Counted from the stretch's first letter, positions 22,640 to 36,585 are shown. The stretch: 64,000 nucleotides of DNA from Dendrobium chrysotoxum (GCA_019925795.1 CM034311.1:14886926-14950925); one strand, 5' to 3'. Program-made: numbers and translations. Notes: generated by a model from the letters alone, not told the origin.

Positions 22640-25087
22640 ATAAAAACTATTAGTGCATTAGACACCCCAAAAGATATGACTATAAGAACTTTTAATGTTC
22701 ATATCTAATATTGAAAGCAGTCTTCATCACTTCAGCCTCTCTTACATTCACATGATAACATCAAGATCGTAAATAAATCTTGAAAATCATAGAGGATCTA
22801 GCAAGCTGATTAAATAGATCTTCAATCAATGACAGATGATGTTTATTTTTTATAGTGACTTTATTCAACTCTCTATAATCAATGTACATATGCATCGTAC
22901 TGTCCTTTTTTTGCAAACAAAATATGTGCTCCACACGAAGACATACTAGGATAAATAATATCCTGATTAGCTAACTCTTGAAGCTGTACCTTCAACTCCT
23001 AAAACTTTTTAGGCGTCATTCTATACGGAGCTTTGGATATAGGGGCCAATTCCATAAATACGTCAATACAAAATTAAATATCTCTGTCCAAAGATAAACT
23101 AACTAGCTACTCAAGAAAAGTACCTGGAAACTCCTACACTATTGAGACATTAAAAATAGAACTAGAAGCTATCCTACTATCCCAAACTGATGCCAGAAAT
23201 ATCATATAACCCTTTCTCCATAACCTGTCTTCTTGCACTGTAAAAAATAAATAGGATAGGACTCTTTGAACTCTTTGAAATAACTTTCACTGTCCAAAAA
23301 TAAATAGACTCACTTCTTCAAGTAATCAATCTGGGCCTCATATTGACTCAATCAATCCATATCCAAAATAATATCGAACTTAAGATAGGTAACAAAATCA
23401 AATAAGACTTTCACTTCTTATCACAAATTATAATATCCCAAAAATAAACCCTACTAGCTATCATACAATCTCCAATCGGTAAATTAATAGGTATCAAAGA
23501 AAGCAATAAAATTAAAGGCAAGTGTAGTGAATCAAAATAATGCTAAAAAATAAATGAATGACTGGCTCCATAATTAATTAAAATATGCCAAGCCTTATCA
23601 GAAATATAAGTCAAACCTGTAACAATATCTGGGGTATCCCGAACACCTGTTAAGTCAAACTATACACATAAGCTTGAATTTGAGCTGGTGTAATAGAACT
23701 ACCAGAATATCTCTAACTTGAGGGTGATCTCCCAGCTATAGAACCATATCCATCAACTCTACTAACTGACCACTTATAAAATGTACAAACCAAATTTGTC
23801 CTCAATCTTCCTGAAAATCTAATTGAACTCTCAATTTGGGCTAGAGTGTTGATCAAATCCTACCTTTAGACACTTAACTCTCCTATGCCTAACCTGTCTG
23901 CATAAAAATACTATATTTTCATCATGTAACACTGATAAGAATATTGTCTGCCATAACCACGACACACATGTGATCTACTGACAAAACCAGAACCAGCCAT
24001 TCTTCCACTTCTAGAAACTACAATAGATATAGACTATCCACATATCGTAGACTCTCCAGCTCCAAGTCTACTCTTATTCCCAAATAATTAACTTTCAGAA
24101 GTCTCACTGCCAAAATTCTAATTACTAGCATTCCACCACTGTTGTGTAACTATCAAATCATTCTCAATCAGACGGCCTCACTCCATATGCTCAGAGAAAT
24201 AAAATATACAAAATGGAACAGCCAGTGGTTGTCTCAAACTATCTTGTAATCCTCTAATAAATATATAGCACTTTTTTACTGAGTGCTAACCAACTATGGA
24301 ACATACCTGACTAAAGTAGTAAATTCTACCTCATATTGCATGATGGTGCTGCTCCACTAAACTAATCTAAAAAAAGTTTCCTATAGAAGGAGCTATAAAC
24401 TAAGCTCAAAACACATCTGAAAAGTTCTCCCAGCTAATTAAAAGTTATGTCTCCCTCAAAACTTTTCCTCCTACTGGCCCATCCACCAACGCTCATCCTA
24501 TCCATCCAACAAAAAATTAGTAATAGTACCTTCCTCCTAGGAATCAAGCATGACACATTAACATAATTCCTCTATAATTTGTGTAATCTTGGGAATCATC
24601 TTTATACTTAAAAATAAGAATCAACACACTAATTCTTCACTCATCTTGCATCATTTTAGTCCTCAAAATAATATTAATTTGTTTAGCAAGAAAAGAAATT
24701 TCTTCGTCTCCTAAGCATTTCCACACCTCTATTAGAATATCATAAGGTCTAATATCTTTTCCACACCCCATTTTCATTAAAGCCTCTTTAACTTTGGTAT
24801 AACTAACACATTAATAAAAATAAAAATCTTTATTTTCATTTAGAGCGCTAAGTTCACTAAAGTCAATCACATTCTCACAATCTTCATTAAAATGTTTAGC
24901 AAAATATATCATCCAACTTTATTGAATATTCTCTTCTAATAAAAGCACTTTTTAATCTTCATCTTAACACACTTTACTTGAACCAAATTGTTACTATTCA
25001 TATCTCCTTTTTTAGCTAACTTATATATATGAAAAAATTTATTGAGTTACCTCAAATCAAGTTGGGTGAAAAATGGGTTGAAGAGTA
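22640..25087 (-). pseudogene. Ty3/gypsy gag-pro-RT remnant, antisense, 3'-truncated
   Basis: Read on the minus strand from the right: gag (about 25080 to 23900), aspartic protease near 23560 (INYGASHSF), the linker before RT at about 23090-22980 (LAPISKAPYRMTP), and RT with GAHILFAKK near 22920, IDYRELNKV near 22870, KTAFNIRY near 22710 and FGVSNAL near 22650. It breaks off inside RT. Stops and shifts are frequent. The order and primer site are typical of plant Ty3/gypsy elements, probably a chromovirus; the lineage is not decided. Confidence 0.8.
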
Positions 25088-25098
25088 CTCTGATACCA
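25088..25098 (-). promoter_or_regulatory. Primer binding site of antisense gypsy remnant
   Basis: The minus strand reads TGGTATCAGAG, tRNA-iMet type, 4 bases inside the LTR end at 25103. Confidence 0.85.
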
Positions 25099-25102
25099 GA
25101 GG

Positions 25103-25571
25103 TGTCATAACTCTCCTCTTCTAAAACAAAAATATTATCCACAACACTTTAAAACTCTAAATTATCATCATAAATCAAGATGTAATTGTTTCATATCATA
25201 TTCCTTCTTCCAAGTAGCTTCTCTTTCAAATTTACTCTTCAATTAAACTTGACCATTTGAATATATTTGTTCCTTAACCTTATAACCCCATAAGCCATAT
25301 TATTTGGTGGTTCCTTTCTATAGCTAAGAGTTAGACATACTTAAATTTCTTCAACAGATATATGACTTCTAGAAACATATTCCCATTTCCTTTGAAGTGA
25401 CATGTAGAATACAGTATGAATATCATACATAAGTGTGGGGAAATAAATACCACATAGATTCAGTGTAAGAACTCCTATTTTGAGATTGAAAACTACATTA
25501 AGAATAACATACCATTCGAGAGATGCACATGATATGCTTTAATGGATTAAGTGCCAAAATAAGATTTTAGA
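25103..25571 (-). repeat. 5' LTR portion of antisense gypsy remnant
   Basis: On the plus strand it begins TGTCATAACTC, that is, the LTR ends in TGACA on the minus strand. It continues to the Copia insertion point and probably beyond it after 43737, because the ~106-bp hairpin repeat spans both sides. The outer end was not located. Confidence 0.55.
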
Positions 25572-25576
25572 AAATA
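25572..25576. repeat. Copia target-site duplication, left
   Basis: AAATA, identical to 43733-43737. Confidence 0.9.
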
Positions 25577-27363
25577 TGTGCGAATTTGGATTCAAGGATT
25601 ATGATTTTGATGATAACAAATATTTTTGTTTCTGTTTGAGTGCCTAACCTTTCAGGTTCACAAGATCGATTGTAATTTCAAGCCAGCTCAAGATTGAATC
25701 AGTCTGTTTGTATTTCAGGTTCAATGTAATGTAATGGATCCCCAAGCTAAGTAATCTTGCGCGCACACACTCAGGGAAAGAATTTTAGTGAGTTAGAGTT
25801 TCTATTTTAATTTTGTTCATATCATCTTGGATGATAGTGATATCGTCCTAGACGATCCATTAAAAATAGAAACCCTAATTAGGGCAACCATGTTAAGTCG
25901 ATCTAATTAAGTAGATCATCCTGGATGATCCTCCCATCGTACGGGATGATATTCTTATATCAGAAATTCTTAGCTACTAGACTAAGTTAGACAAGTTTTT
26001 ATTTTTAAATTTTTGGTCTAATCATCCTGGATGATACGTGTATCATCCTAGACGATTCGTTGCAATCATTCCTAAATTAGTCATATGATTAAGAAAAGTA
26101 ATTAAGGGCTGATGGATCGATCACATCATCCTGGATGATCTCATAATTATCCTGGACGATCAATCGTCATCCAGTACATTTCACCTGGACGACCAGAACT
26201 GTGTGCATGATAATATTAGCATTTTTGAACTAATCATACAGAATGATAGAGATATCATTTTGGACGATCAAGTCATTTTGAGACTATCCAACATAAGTTT
26301 CCTAGGATGACCCGAACTGTGTGCCAGACGGTATTGACATTTTTGAACTAATCGTACAGGATGATAGAGATATCATCCTGGATGATCAATTCATTTGGAG
26401 ATCGTTTAGCATAAGTTCTCCTGGACATCCTGAATTGTCCTCTAGACAATATTCCTGATTTACACTAATCATCCAGGATGATCACAGAATCATCCCGGGC
26501 AATCTGTATAAACTTTATCTTCTAATCATTTAGAGGAACCAAATCGTCCAAGCCAAAAGTGACTGATTTACAGTATTCGTACAGGATGATCGATCGATCA
26601 TCCTTGATGATCTTTGACAGCAAGTTAAAATTTAGGGTAATTTTTAAGCCTTTGTATTTAAGATCTCCTGTGTTCTATCATTGAGATCTTTTACCATTGT
26701 CCTCACCTGAGAGAGCTTTTAGAGGGAGAGGGAGAGCTTGGGAGAGAGAGAGAGAGAATCTTATGAGAGGGAGTTTGTGAGGTATTCACAAAGGTTGCTC
26801 CAAGCAAGGATTCAAGTCATCGGCTCCAGTCATCATCCCTTGTCCCTTGGTGCTCTGAAGGAAGGATTGTCTGCAAGAAGATCAAGATTTTCTGCCTACT
26901 TCAGGAGGAAGCGAAATGAGGTAAGGTTCTGTGCCTGCTTTAGGAGGAAGTAAAAGGAGTTTCGGTTCTCTGCCACATCGGGTTGGTGAAAAGGAGTTTT
27001 GTAAAGGCTTCTCCGCCTAGTTGTGAGAGTAGAAGGAGAGTGACTTAGTTTTAGTGCAATACCTGGAGGAGAGGCTCCGGAGAGTGGACATAGGTCAAGT
27101 TGACCAAACCACTATAAAATCTTGTGTGTTCTTTTTTATTATTTTTTGCACTTTACTTTTCTATTGATGATCACTTGATTGAAATAATTATTGTGTTTTG
27201 TTAAACATCTGTACATCATTGCAAAATTGTAATTATTTTAAAATATTCAAAAAGATTTTCAACATCAGTTTTGCTTAAGAATTTTTAAAACTACCAATTC
27301 ACCCCCCCTCTCGGTTAGCCTCGGACTAGTTCATAAGGGCTTAACATCCCTAACGAACTTTCA
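25577..27363 (+). repeat. 5' LTR of Copia copy B
   Basis: Starts TGTGCGAATTTGG and ends CTTTCA, 1787 bases. It contains the same palindromic ATCRTCCWGGAYGAT-like sites as copy A, with two 21-bp units near 26124. An extra palindromic stretch near 26575-26620 is missing from the copy A LTR. Confidence 0.9.
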
Positions 27364-27365
27364 AG

Positions 27366-27377
27366 TGGTATCAAAGT
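27366..27377 (+). promoter_or_regulatory. Primer binding site, Copia copy B
   Basis: TGGTATCAAAGT, tRNA-iMet type with two changes from copy A. Confidence 0.85.
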
Positions 27378-27422
27378 GGGATTCATAAAATCAAGTTTTG
27401 AAAAAACTTTTGAATTTGATCC

Positions 27423-29722
27423 ATGGCTAACTTTTGTAATAAAAACACCGTTGAAGGATATTCAATCACACCACCACCTTTATTTGATAATATACCTTTT
27501 GATTTTTAGACTTACATGTCCACCTTTTTATAAACAATCGATTATCGTATGTGGATGCTTATTAAAGATGGCTGTAATATACCTTTTAGACTTGTTAATG
27601 GTGTTAAAATAGAACTTCTTTTTGCTGAATAGACTCTTGATGATTGTGTTTAGCACAACTGAATGTAAAATATTTAAACTATTTTTTTTGTGCACTGAAA
27701 TTTGAAGATTATATGCGTGTGTCAACCTGTAAACCTGGCAAAGAAATTTGGGATAAATTATGTATCACCTATGAGGGCACAATTGAAGTTAAGCAATTTA
27801 GGTTAAATATCTTGCTTCATGACTACGAACTCTTTCACATGAAATCTAGTGAGTCAATATCTGAAATGTACACTAGGTTCACACAAATTATCACTTCCCT
27901 GCATGCCTTAGGAAGAAAACTCAACAACTATGAAAAAGTTACCAAAATTTTGAGATGTTTTCCTTCTTCCTATTATGCCAAAATAACTGTTATCACTGAA
28001 TCCAAGGGTTTGAATAATTATTCTATTGATAACTTAGTTGGATCACTAATTGCTTACGAGTAAGGAGTGAACCAAAGGCAGCTTGATACATCAGAGAAGA
28101 AGAAAGAGAAGACTGCGGCACTGAAGGCTAATGATAGGAGACTGATTCTCCTGGGTCTGAAAGTTATGATCTTGCCTTAATTACTAGGTAATTTAAAAGC
28201 TTTCTAAGGAAGAAATATAAAAACTTTCAGAAATAGAATAAAGGTAAGAGTAGCAAAAACTTTAAAGGTTCTTCTGATACAGTTTGCTTTGAATGTAGGT
28301 AGTTATGACATATAAAAGTAGATTATCCTACACTCAAGGCTCACCCAAGCAAGGAGAAGGGTAAGGAAAAACCCAAGTACAGGAAGGATAAGAAGAGGAT
28401 CTAAAAGGCTTTCTAGGTGAATTCAGCATCTGACTCATCTGAGACTGAAGTGGAAGAGGAGACTACAAACTTGTGTTTGATGGAGGATGAACATCGTGGT
28501 CAGTCTGACCAAGAAGAGGTATGTGAACTAACCTACGATCAATTATTTGATATTTCTGAGAAAATCTATTCATCATATAGAAAACTTAAGAAAATGCATG
28601 CTAGCTTGAAATTGAAATTCTTAAACTTGTAAAAAGAGTATGAAGTTTTGATTAAGAATCATTTTACACTTGATAGCAATCACATGTAATTACTTGATAA
28701 ATTTGATGAATTCAATAAAAAGCATTCTAAATTGATTATTGAGCATGATTCATTGAAAGCATCGCATGTTGAGTTAGAAGTTACATTCAAGGAACTAGAA
28801 ACTCATGCTTTCGATGTTGAGAGTTGGGAGCATGCATTGAGAGTGAAAAATTCTATTCTAAATAGTTCAAATAAATTTTTTGACACTAAAATAACTACTG
28901 TAATGAAAAATAAATAACCTCCATCACTTGAAGAATTTCACACACAATCATCAAAGCATGCATCATATAAACCTAGGAAGAGGTACAATCATCTGCATAG
29001 ATTAGTTAACCCTTTTCCTGGTATTAGATGTTTTTCATGTAGCATGTTAGGATATATCTCTCACACCTACACTATTCATCATAGTACATATTGGGCGTGG
29101 GGTCCAAATTGCATGATTCACAGTATAACACACATGCATTGCATTCTTCTTTCATAAGAAGGAAACCAAGTTTGGGTTCCTAAATCTGACATATAATGAT
29201 TTTGTAGAAATACTCTCACACAAGGCCTCGGGAGATCATGTGGTACATGGACAGCGGATGCTCAAGATATATGACTGGAGATACAAATCAATTCATTTCG
29301 CTGGAGGCCAGGGTTGGAGGCAAGGTCACTCTTAGAGACAACACCACCAAGAAAGTGGTGGGCATAGCTATAATCAAAAACTCCAAGAATTTTTTGATTG
29401 AAAATGTTTTGCTTTTAGATGGACTGAAACACAACTTGCTTAGCATCAGTCAACTCTGTGACAAATGATTCAACATAAAATTCTTGTCGAACACTTGTAT
29501 TATAAGCTTAAATAATAACACTATTTTACAGGTCAAGAGGATCAACAACATCTATATGCTTGATTTAAATAACATTGAATGTGATGCTTCATTTTTCTTA
29601 AAAATTACTGTTGATGAGTCTTAACTGTGGCATAGGAGGTTATGTCATGCCAGCATGAAAACCCTTAGAAGAGTAACCCAAAAGGATTTAGTTAGAGGTG
29701 TCCCCAAGCTTAAGTTCGCTAA
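27423..29722 (+). pseudogene. Copia gag-pol part 1, copy B
   Basis: Gag from ATG 27423, gag core best read at 27644-28063, zinc knuckle near 28283-28320 (CFEC kept, His kept, last Cys is Tyr as in copy A), coiled coil 28417-28917, and protease near 29238 (DSGCSRYMTG). It breaks off in the integrase N-terminal region where the solo LTR inserted. It continues at 37911. Stops are frequent. Confidence 0.88.
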
Positions 29723-29727
29723 GGATC
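29723..29727. repeat. Solo LTR target-site duplication, left
   Basis: GGATC, repeated at 37906-37910. Copy A shows the uninterrupted target near 2440-2456 (GGACC there). Confidence 0.9.
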
Positions 29728-29749
29728 TGTTGATCTCATTTTTGTATGA

Positions 29750-30540
29750 GGTTATTAGGATCCAGTCTAGATTCAAGATTAATCCAGACCCCAGGATCAA
29801 TCTGATCTTGGATCAGATCCAAACCCTAGGAATTATCTAGATCCTAGGATTCTTTAAAATTCTTCTAGTCCTTAGGATCTACTCTAGACCCTAGGATTCT
29901 TTCAAATTAATCTAGACCCTAGGATCTATTCTAGACCCTAAGTCTCATGTAGATCAATCTAGGCCTTAGGATCTTCCTAGACCTTAAGATCTATTTTAGA
30001 CCCTTAGATCTATCTAGATCTTAGGATCCTTTTAAAACTCAGAAACTAGGACTTCTAAACTTTAGAATTCTCCTAGTTTTTAGACTCTAGGATCCCCCCT
30101 AGACTCTAGACTTTAGCACTTCTAAATTTTAGAATCTTCCTAGGCTTTAAGTTTTAAGATTTACCCAGACTCTAGATCAATCTAGGATCTCCCTAGAATT
30201 CAGACTCTAGGATCTACTCTAGATCCTAAGAATCTTCTAGACCCTAGAACCTAGGATTTCTTAGATTCTAGAGACCTCCTAGATCCTAGACCATTGGATT
30301 CTTTCAGACTTCAGATCCTAGAATCTACCCATGTCTTAAATCTACCCAGACTCTAGATCAATCTAGGTCTTAGGATCCTCCTAAACCTTAGATCTATCTA
30401 GACCTCAAATCTATTCAAACTACGAACCAACCCAGATTTTAAATCAATCTATTCAAGACTCAAATCAATCCAAAGCTCGAGTCAATTCAAACCCCTGACC
30501 AATCCTGACCTTTAAACAACCCAAATCTAGTTGCTCTAGC
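29750..30540 (+). repeat. CTAG-rich degenerate minisatellite in LTR
   Basis: Dozens of variants of CTAGACCCTAGGAT and GATCTAG with irregular 20-48-base spacing. The second LTR has the equivalent at 53020-53560. Phase is too loose for a single period by eye. Confidence 0.7.
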
Positions 30541-31016
30541 CTCTGACCTGACCCTTATTCTATCTAATCATCTATAATCATTTAAATGATTATAAATGAT
30601 TTAGGTAGCTCAAATTCTAGCATTCAAATAAAAAAAACCCAATTTAAAACCAGAAATCCATATCAAATTTAAAGCCCAAAGGTCTAAGTCCTGAAAGCCT
30701 TTTCTAGCAAATTTTTGAACACTTCAAAACCATATCAAATGACTTCTGATTCAGGGTCTGTTAGTTTCAAACTGATGTGACATGCCTCTAGAGGCAACCC
30801 TCCAAATTTGAGCTCATTCTGAGGTCTCTAACCCCAGAAGTTGAATTGAAATTAGGTGGCTGTAAAACCTTCAAATATTTATAGTTTATGCCACTAGACC
30901 TGCCACCCAGTGGATTCTATCCTTGGAGCCTTCTCCAAACCCTCAAATCACTTCTAGACCCTTGATTCTAACCAATTGAGTAATAAACTGCATTTTTTGG
31001 ACTCACCCTAACCCAT

Positions 31017-31400
31017 AGTTGACCAAGGTTCACAATGACCAAAATACTCCTATGGGTGTAGATGGTCATTTTGAACCAAATGAGCTCTAAATCAAATGCA
31101 ACCACCCACAGTAAGTTTCAAATATCAAATCAAACCCATTGAACTCAAATCCAGACTCTTGATCAATCTGGTTGACCAAGTCAACTAGGTTGACCAAGTC
31201 AACTAGCTTGACCAAGTAGGCCCTTAAGGGTCAAAATAGGTCGTTTTGACCAAATGACCTCCCCAGACCTTGGGACCACCTCCATTGGTCTCCAAATGTC
31301 ATTTCAAATCTATTAAGCCTATTCTCAAACCCTGGACCCACCTGGTTGACCAAGTCAACTAGGGTTGACCCAATAACCCCTTAAGGGTTTTAATGGGTTA
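31017..31400 (+). repeat. ~157-bp tandem array with TTGACC inverted pairs (solo LTR)
   Basis: Three units, with anchors at 31017, 31169 and 31343; the last interval has an extra 17-base duplication. Each carries GGTTGACCAAGTCAAC, two TTGAC cores facing each other. Five units occur in the LTR at 53977-54650. Confidence 0.8.
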
Positions 31401-33803
31401 TTCTAACCCATTTGATGAAATCAAATCCCTCAAACTCTCAAACTCATTTCAAACAATAATTCAAATATATTCAAATTTATTTGGAGTCAAACCATGTCAA
31501 GTTTGACTTGGTCAAATTACAATTCATTGTCAAACCCTACATCATATGTGTTCATATATTTCAAATCCAATCAATCATATTGCTTAGGATTCTTCAAAAC
31601 CATTTCATTTGATGCCTTGAATACCCCTTAGCTTATTTGAAGTCATATCATGGTCAATTTGACCAAGTCAAATCTTTAAAAATCTTGGTCAAATGTTTAT
31701 AATTTTGGTTTAATCACTTAAACTTCTTGTAGGCTGTCTTAGGATTCTTCCAATCAACATTTAAGAATCCTCTACTGCCACCTCAGCTTCCCTCTTGACT
31801 ATTGACTAGTCAACAAAAGGGTTTTAAGGGCTTTAAATGATTAATTAACTTCCTAGAGCAAACTTCCTCCATTCCAAATCATTCCAACAACTCTAATCCA
31901 TTTCTAGAAAGTCCCGAAATTCTTTCTAATCCATAGATTAGAAGTTAACCAGCCCAAATGGTCCCAAAGTCATTATGCAAGGACAAATTTCCCTTTACAC
32001 CTAATGTCCTCGTTGTCCTTTTATTCTCCTGTTCCCTAACCGTTTGGGGACAGATGGAAACATCCTAGCAGCTCCCCAAGCTATCCTAGCCGTCTATTCA
32101 AGCAGAGGATATGTGAATAGGGCAAGACCTCTCAAGAGAGCTTAATTTTCCCCTACACACTCTCTCTCTAGACTCAAACCCCCCAAATGAGCTCTCTGCT
32201 CATTCAAGCCTTAAATAACCTCCCACGTATATCCCAAGCCGAATCCAGCCGCTAGAAGTCGCCGGTGATGAGCTTCCCGACGAGCTCAAGCTAAAATCCT
32301 TCCAAAGGCTATAACGCTTGATCCAAAGCTTTCCAGATCTCGCCCCCTCAAGATAAATTAAGCGTGGACAGTCAACAAGCTCAGAGAACTTGAAATCGCT
32401 TCAATCCATTGATTGGTTAAGGTAATATCTCAAACCCTAGGTTAGCACGCTTAGGATAAATTACCATTTTATTAAGCAACTATTAAATTATTTGAACACA
32501 TCAACATTGATTCTATTCATGCACTCAATTCGAGTTTAAAATTTCAAGTGAAATGGTGGATCTGATTGGGAGAACGAACCCAAAAATGCATCTAGGGCTT
32601 AGTTCGCAGAATTAGTCTGCTGTGCGGAATCTTAACCGTTGATTCATCGATCAATGGTTAAGATTCACCTGTACCGTGGTATATTCAAAATGCGGATCAG
32701 ATTTTGCAGTTCTACGTGTGGTATGGCTCGATCCGAGCCATTAATCTCAAAATACGGGAAATCAACGGCTAGGATCTTTGCTTGCGTAGTTTAGTGAAAC
32801 CGCATGAGGCGCTGGATGGGCGACGCGTGTCTGACCGCCGCCGTGCCGTCATCCTAGTCAGCTCAGTCCTGACCGCCGCCACCGTGTTTTGGAAGATCCA
32901 ATCAAGGCACGCCGCGTGGCATTTCCGCCGCCAGAGATCATTTAAATGCCCTTTTTAATTATTTTAAATGTATTTTAAACCTTAAAAACTTCAAAAAAAT
33001 ACTATAAAATAATTATAAATCCAAAATTTTTGCATTTTATATCAAAGTTTTTAGAGTTTTATAAATTTTAATTTAAAATTAATTTTGAGTTCAGATATTT
33101 AAAATTTTTCCAGAAATTCTAATTGATAATTATTTGAATTTTTTTAATACTTAATTAACATTTAAACATTTTAAACAATTACTCAATCAAGGATTAATTA
33201 AATAACATTTAACTTAATATTGAATCAAATATTTTCAAATATTAAAATTTTAAGATTATTTTATTAAAATTTGAAAGTTATTTTAAAAATATATCATATA
33301 TTAAAATATTATTTTAAATATCTTAATATTTAAATATTTAGTTAATATTTAATTGAATCAAATTCTAATAATTATGAAAATTTAAATAAAATTATTTTTT
33401 TTAAATAATTCCAAAAAGATTTCAAAAAACATTTAAGATTTTATTTGAATTAATTTAAGAATTATTTTTAATTATTAATTAATTTTAAATTAAATTTAAA
33501 TGCCTTAGTTAATCTTAAACTTTAAAAATTCCAAACCAATTCATTTCAATTCATAAGAATACAAATAAAACTTTAAAATTTTCAGAAAATTAATAATGTT
33601 AATTTAAAATTGTCTTTAGAATTTAAAACTTAATTTATTTTAATTAATTTGAATTATTTGAATATTTCAATATTTAATGATTATTTAATTTAATATTATA
33701 TTAAATACTTTAAAATTAAAAATTATTTTCAAATTATCTTAAATAGGTCAGAGGATCTCTCAACTCCTTAAAATTTATTTTAATAATAGTTTAAAATATT
33801 TTA

Positions 33804-33811
<8 letters not shown>

Positions 33812-33842
<31 letters not shown>
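33812..33842 (+). repeat. (AT)n microsatellite in solo LTR
   Basis: About 15 AT units in a long AT-rich tract; the second LTR has a shorter run near 56495. Confidence 0.85.
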
Positions 33843-33845
<3 letters not shown>

Positions 33846-35189
33846 TTTATATATGTGTGTGCATATTTGGAAATCTATTTTAAAACAATTTATATATGTT
33901 AAATCTTTAAATTTGATAGATCCTATGAAGTTTTAAGCATGAATTAAGTGTGTTTGAATAGGATTAGTGGGGAATAATGATTAACCAATGAATAATTATT
34001 TTGTTAATTATTCATTGATTAATCCTTCACTTATTTAAACTTTAAATTGATCTTTGCATGTTTAGGGCACACACTTGCACCTAGTTTTAGGGCTCTCCTA
34101 GACTTAGGAATTGATTGTGATTATGTGTGCATATCTTTCATGTAGGTCAAGGGTCTAGGAACATTGATTCAAAACTAATTAAACTTAATGTCATCATTAA
34201 GGATAATAATTAAGGACTTGATTAGATAACTTAGAATATTTCCAATAATTAGGATACACCTCCTATTGACTTGAAACTCAAACCATTTGAACTTAGTGAC
34301 ACCCTCAGCCATAGAAAAATTTCTTACTGAATTTTGAAATCATTAAGCCCTCTAACTAATTTAATCAACTTAAACCTTTAATTAAGCCCTTAAAACTTCC
34401 AGAAAATGTAATAAATTCAATTTAAACCCAAAAATGGTGTATAATACCTTAAACTGACCAAAATTAAACCCTTAATAAAAAAAAAATCCCCTTGACTGGA
34501 CTTTAAAATCAAGCTTAATTTAATTTTAAGTGAAATTCAATATTTAATTAATTTAATTAATTAAAATAATTAAAAATCCCAAAAATCTCTCAAACACTTA
34601 GGAATCTCTTCTTAGGTCATTCCTAACCTTCAGAGTTGATTCCAAGGAGTTTGGAGGTCATTTGAATTCAAACCATCAAAAGCCCCCCTAATTAAGCAAT
34701 TTTAATAATTCAATAAGTATTCAAAATTTCAAAATTTTATAACTAATTCAAATGAACTCCAAATTGAGCAAACTCAAAGGCATTCAACTCATCTTAAAGT
34801 CTAATATTTATCAAAAATGTTAAGTTTCCAGAAATCAATCAATTTTAAAAAGTCAACTTTTGGTCAAACCTAGTTCAAAATCAAGTCAAAACTTCAAACC
34901 TTCATAATAAAATATAGAAAAATCTAATTTTAGTGTACTTATAGTCTAACTGATCGTATTAAGGTCTAGTATTTTAATAAAATATTAACTTTCTAGAAAA
35001 TACTTTAAATCAAAAAGTTAATTTTTGACCCTTGAATTAAATCATTAAAATAATCCAGAAAATTCCAAAATTCAACAAATCATTAATAATTCCAGAAAAT
35101 ATTAAATCATTATTAAAACCAGCAACCAACCAATCTTAATTAAAATTTAATCAATCTTCAAACCTTAATCAAATTTAAATTATTTACTT

Positions 35190-35290
35190 ATATCGGGTAC
35201 CACTTGGTAACCCAGGCCTATGAGGCTATTAAATTAGCCCCAAGGAAGGTGAAATAAACTTCACGGCCTCGGTGTGCAACAAAGGTGGTA
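35190..35290 (+). other. Conserved LTR block 1 (solo LTR)
   Basis: Nearly identical to 57724-57830 although the surroundings have drifted. It includes GGTACCACTTGGTAACC and GTGAA/TTCAC arms around ATAAAC. The conservation suggests a selected site, perhaps promoter or RNA structure. Confidence 0.5.
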
Positions 35291-35990
35291 TCCAACAAAT
35301 AATTAAAATCAATTTTTAAATTAATTTTAAATCATTAAGACTTAAACTTTAATTAAAATCTCTCTTAAGCCTATCAATTAACTAGAACATCAAATAACTT
35401 CAGCTAATTATCCTATTTAGGACGTATCAAAGTCACATAGCCTATCCCACACACTTTAGATGGTTTGCTAGGACAACCAACTCTAGTCTTAGGCTAGGCT
35501 GATATTTACTTTTTTGCCGTGTGTCGGGTTTTCGAGCTTTTACTGTATGCCGTTTGCTAGTAGTAGAATTGCTATGTTTGTTTATTTAATTTTTTGCACT
35601 CTGTGATGTGATTGATTGTACGTTAGATCGACCCCTAGGCTAGGGGCGATTAGTACTAATTCAATCTTATACATGTGGCCATGCTCGCATAGGGCATTTA
35701 AAACTAAAGGGGGCAATCAAATAATTAAGCTTTAAATTAATGCTATTTTTCGCAGGCGCTCCAGAATGCTTAAGTCCCCCTTTAATATTTAAAGAGCATG
35801 GCCAAGTGTGGCTGTCATTGAGTTTTCTTTACATTTTAAATATTAACTGCTTGAGATTGATCATAACTACCTGAGATGTCAAATATAAACTGCTGATTAT
35901 TAGGATAACATTGCAGGATCGATTCTATATTTTTTTAATTTTAATTAATGTAATTTGAATATAAATTGAGTTGTAAATTATTAAGTACTT

Positions 35991-36155
35991 TGAGATGGGA
36001 TATTTATATCCAACTTGAATTTCAAAGTGGAGAAGACATCCCTAAGGGGAGAGTCTTGCTCCATTTGGAAGATCAAGTTAGGATACTTTCAATTATCCAA
36101 AGAGAAAAGACAACACCCCTATTCAAGGGGAGTTTCTTTTTATTTGGATATCCAG
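35991..36155 (+). other. Hairpin cluster in LTR with compensatory changes (solo LTR)
   Basis: Three adjacent hairpins. H1 is GGATAT/ATATCC (35998-36011). H2 has outer arms AACTTGA/TCAAGTT (36012-36018, 36073-36079) and inner arms GGAGAAGAC/GTCTTGCTCC (36029-36037, 36053-36062). H3 is ATCCAAA/TTTGGAT with an inner CCCC/GGGG (about 36095-36150). The other LTR (58501-58670) has different bases in H1 and H2 but still pairs. Confidence 0.7.
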
Positions 36156-36585
36156 ACCCGATGATCCAAGGAGTTCCAGAAAGATAAAGAAGAAGTGAAG
36201 AAAGAAAAGAATCCTAATTCTCAAAGTCACTTGAGTCTTAGGAAAAGAATCTGGGTTCTAGTCAGTGGTACCGGCCACTTTACTTTTCATGCAGACCCTG
36301 GGTTGTAATATTAAGTGGCACTTACCACATGGACTTTCAGTTTGAGTTTTAAATTTAATTGATTTGATTAATTATTGATGTGTTGATTTTGATATAGGAT
36401 TGCCTGCTTTTCATAGTTTTTTTTGGCGATTATTTCATGTCGATTTTAATTTAGCCTGGAACCCGATCGGAGGCTCGTGAGGGTACGGTCAAAACTATTT
36501 CTACTTAAACAAAACTTAAAAACTTTAAGCTTAGATAGTAATTCTAATTCCTTTAAGAAGTAAGCCCGAACTCCCTAGGGGTTTT

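Noticed and set aside
29750..30540. Telomere-like CCCTA phrases
   Set aside because: The motif is CCCTAGGAT with irregular spacing, not the plant telomere repeat CCCTAAA in tandem, and it lies inside a defined LTR.
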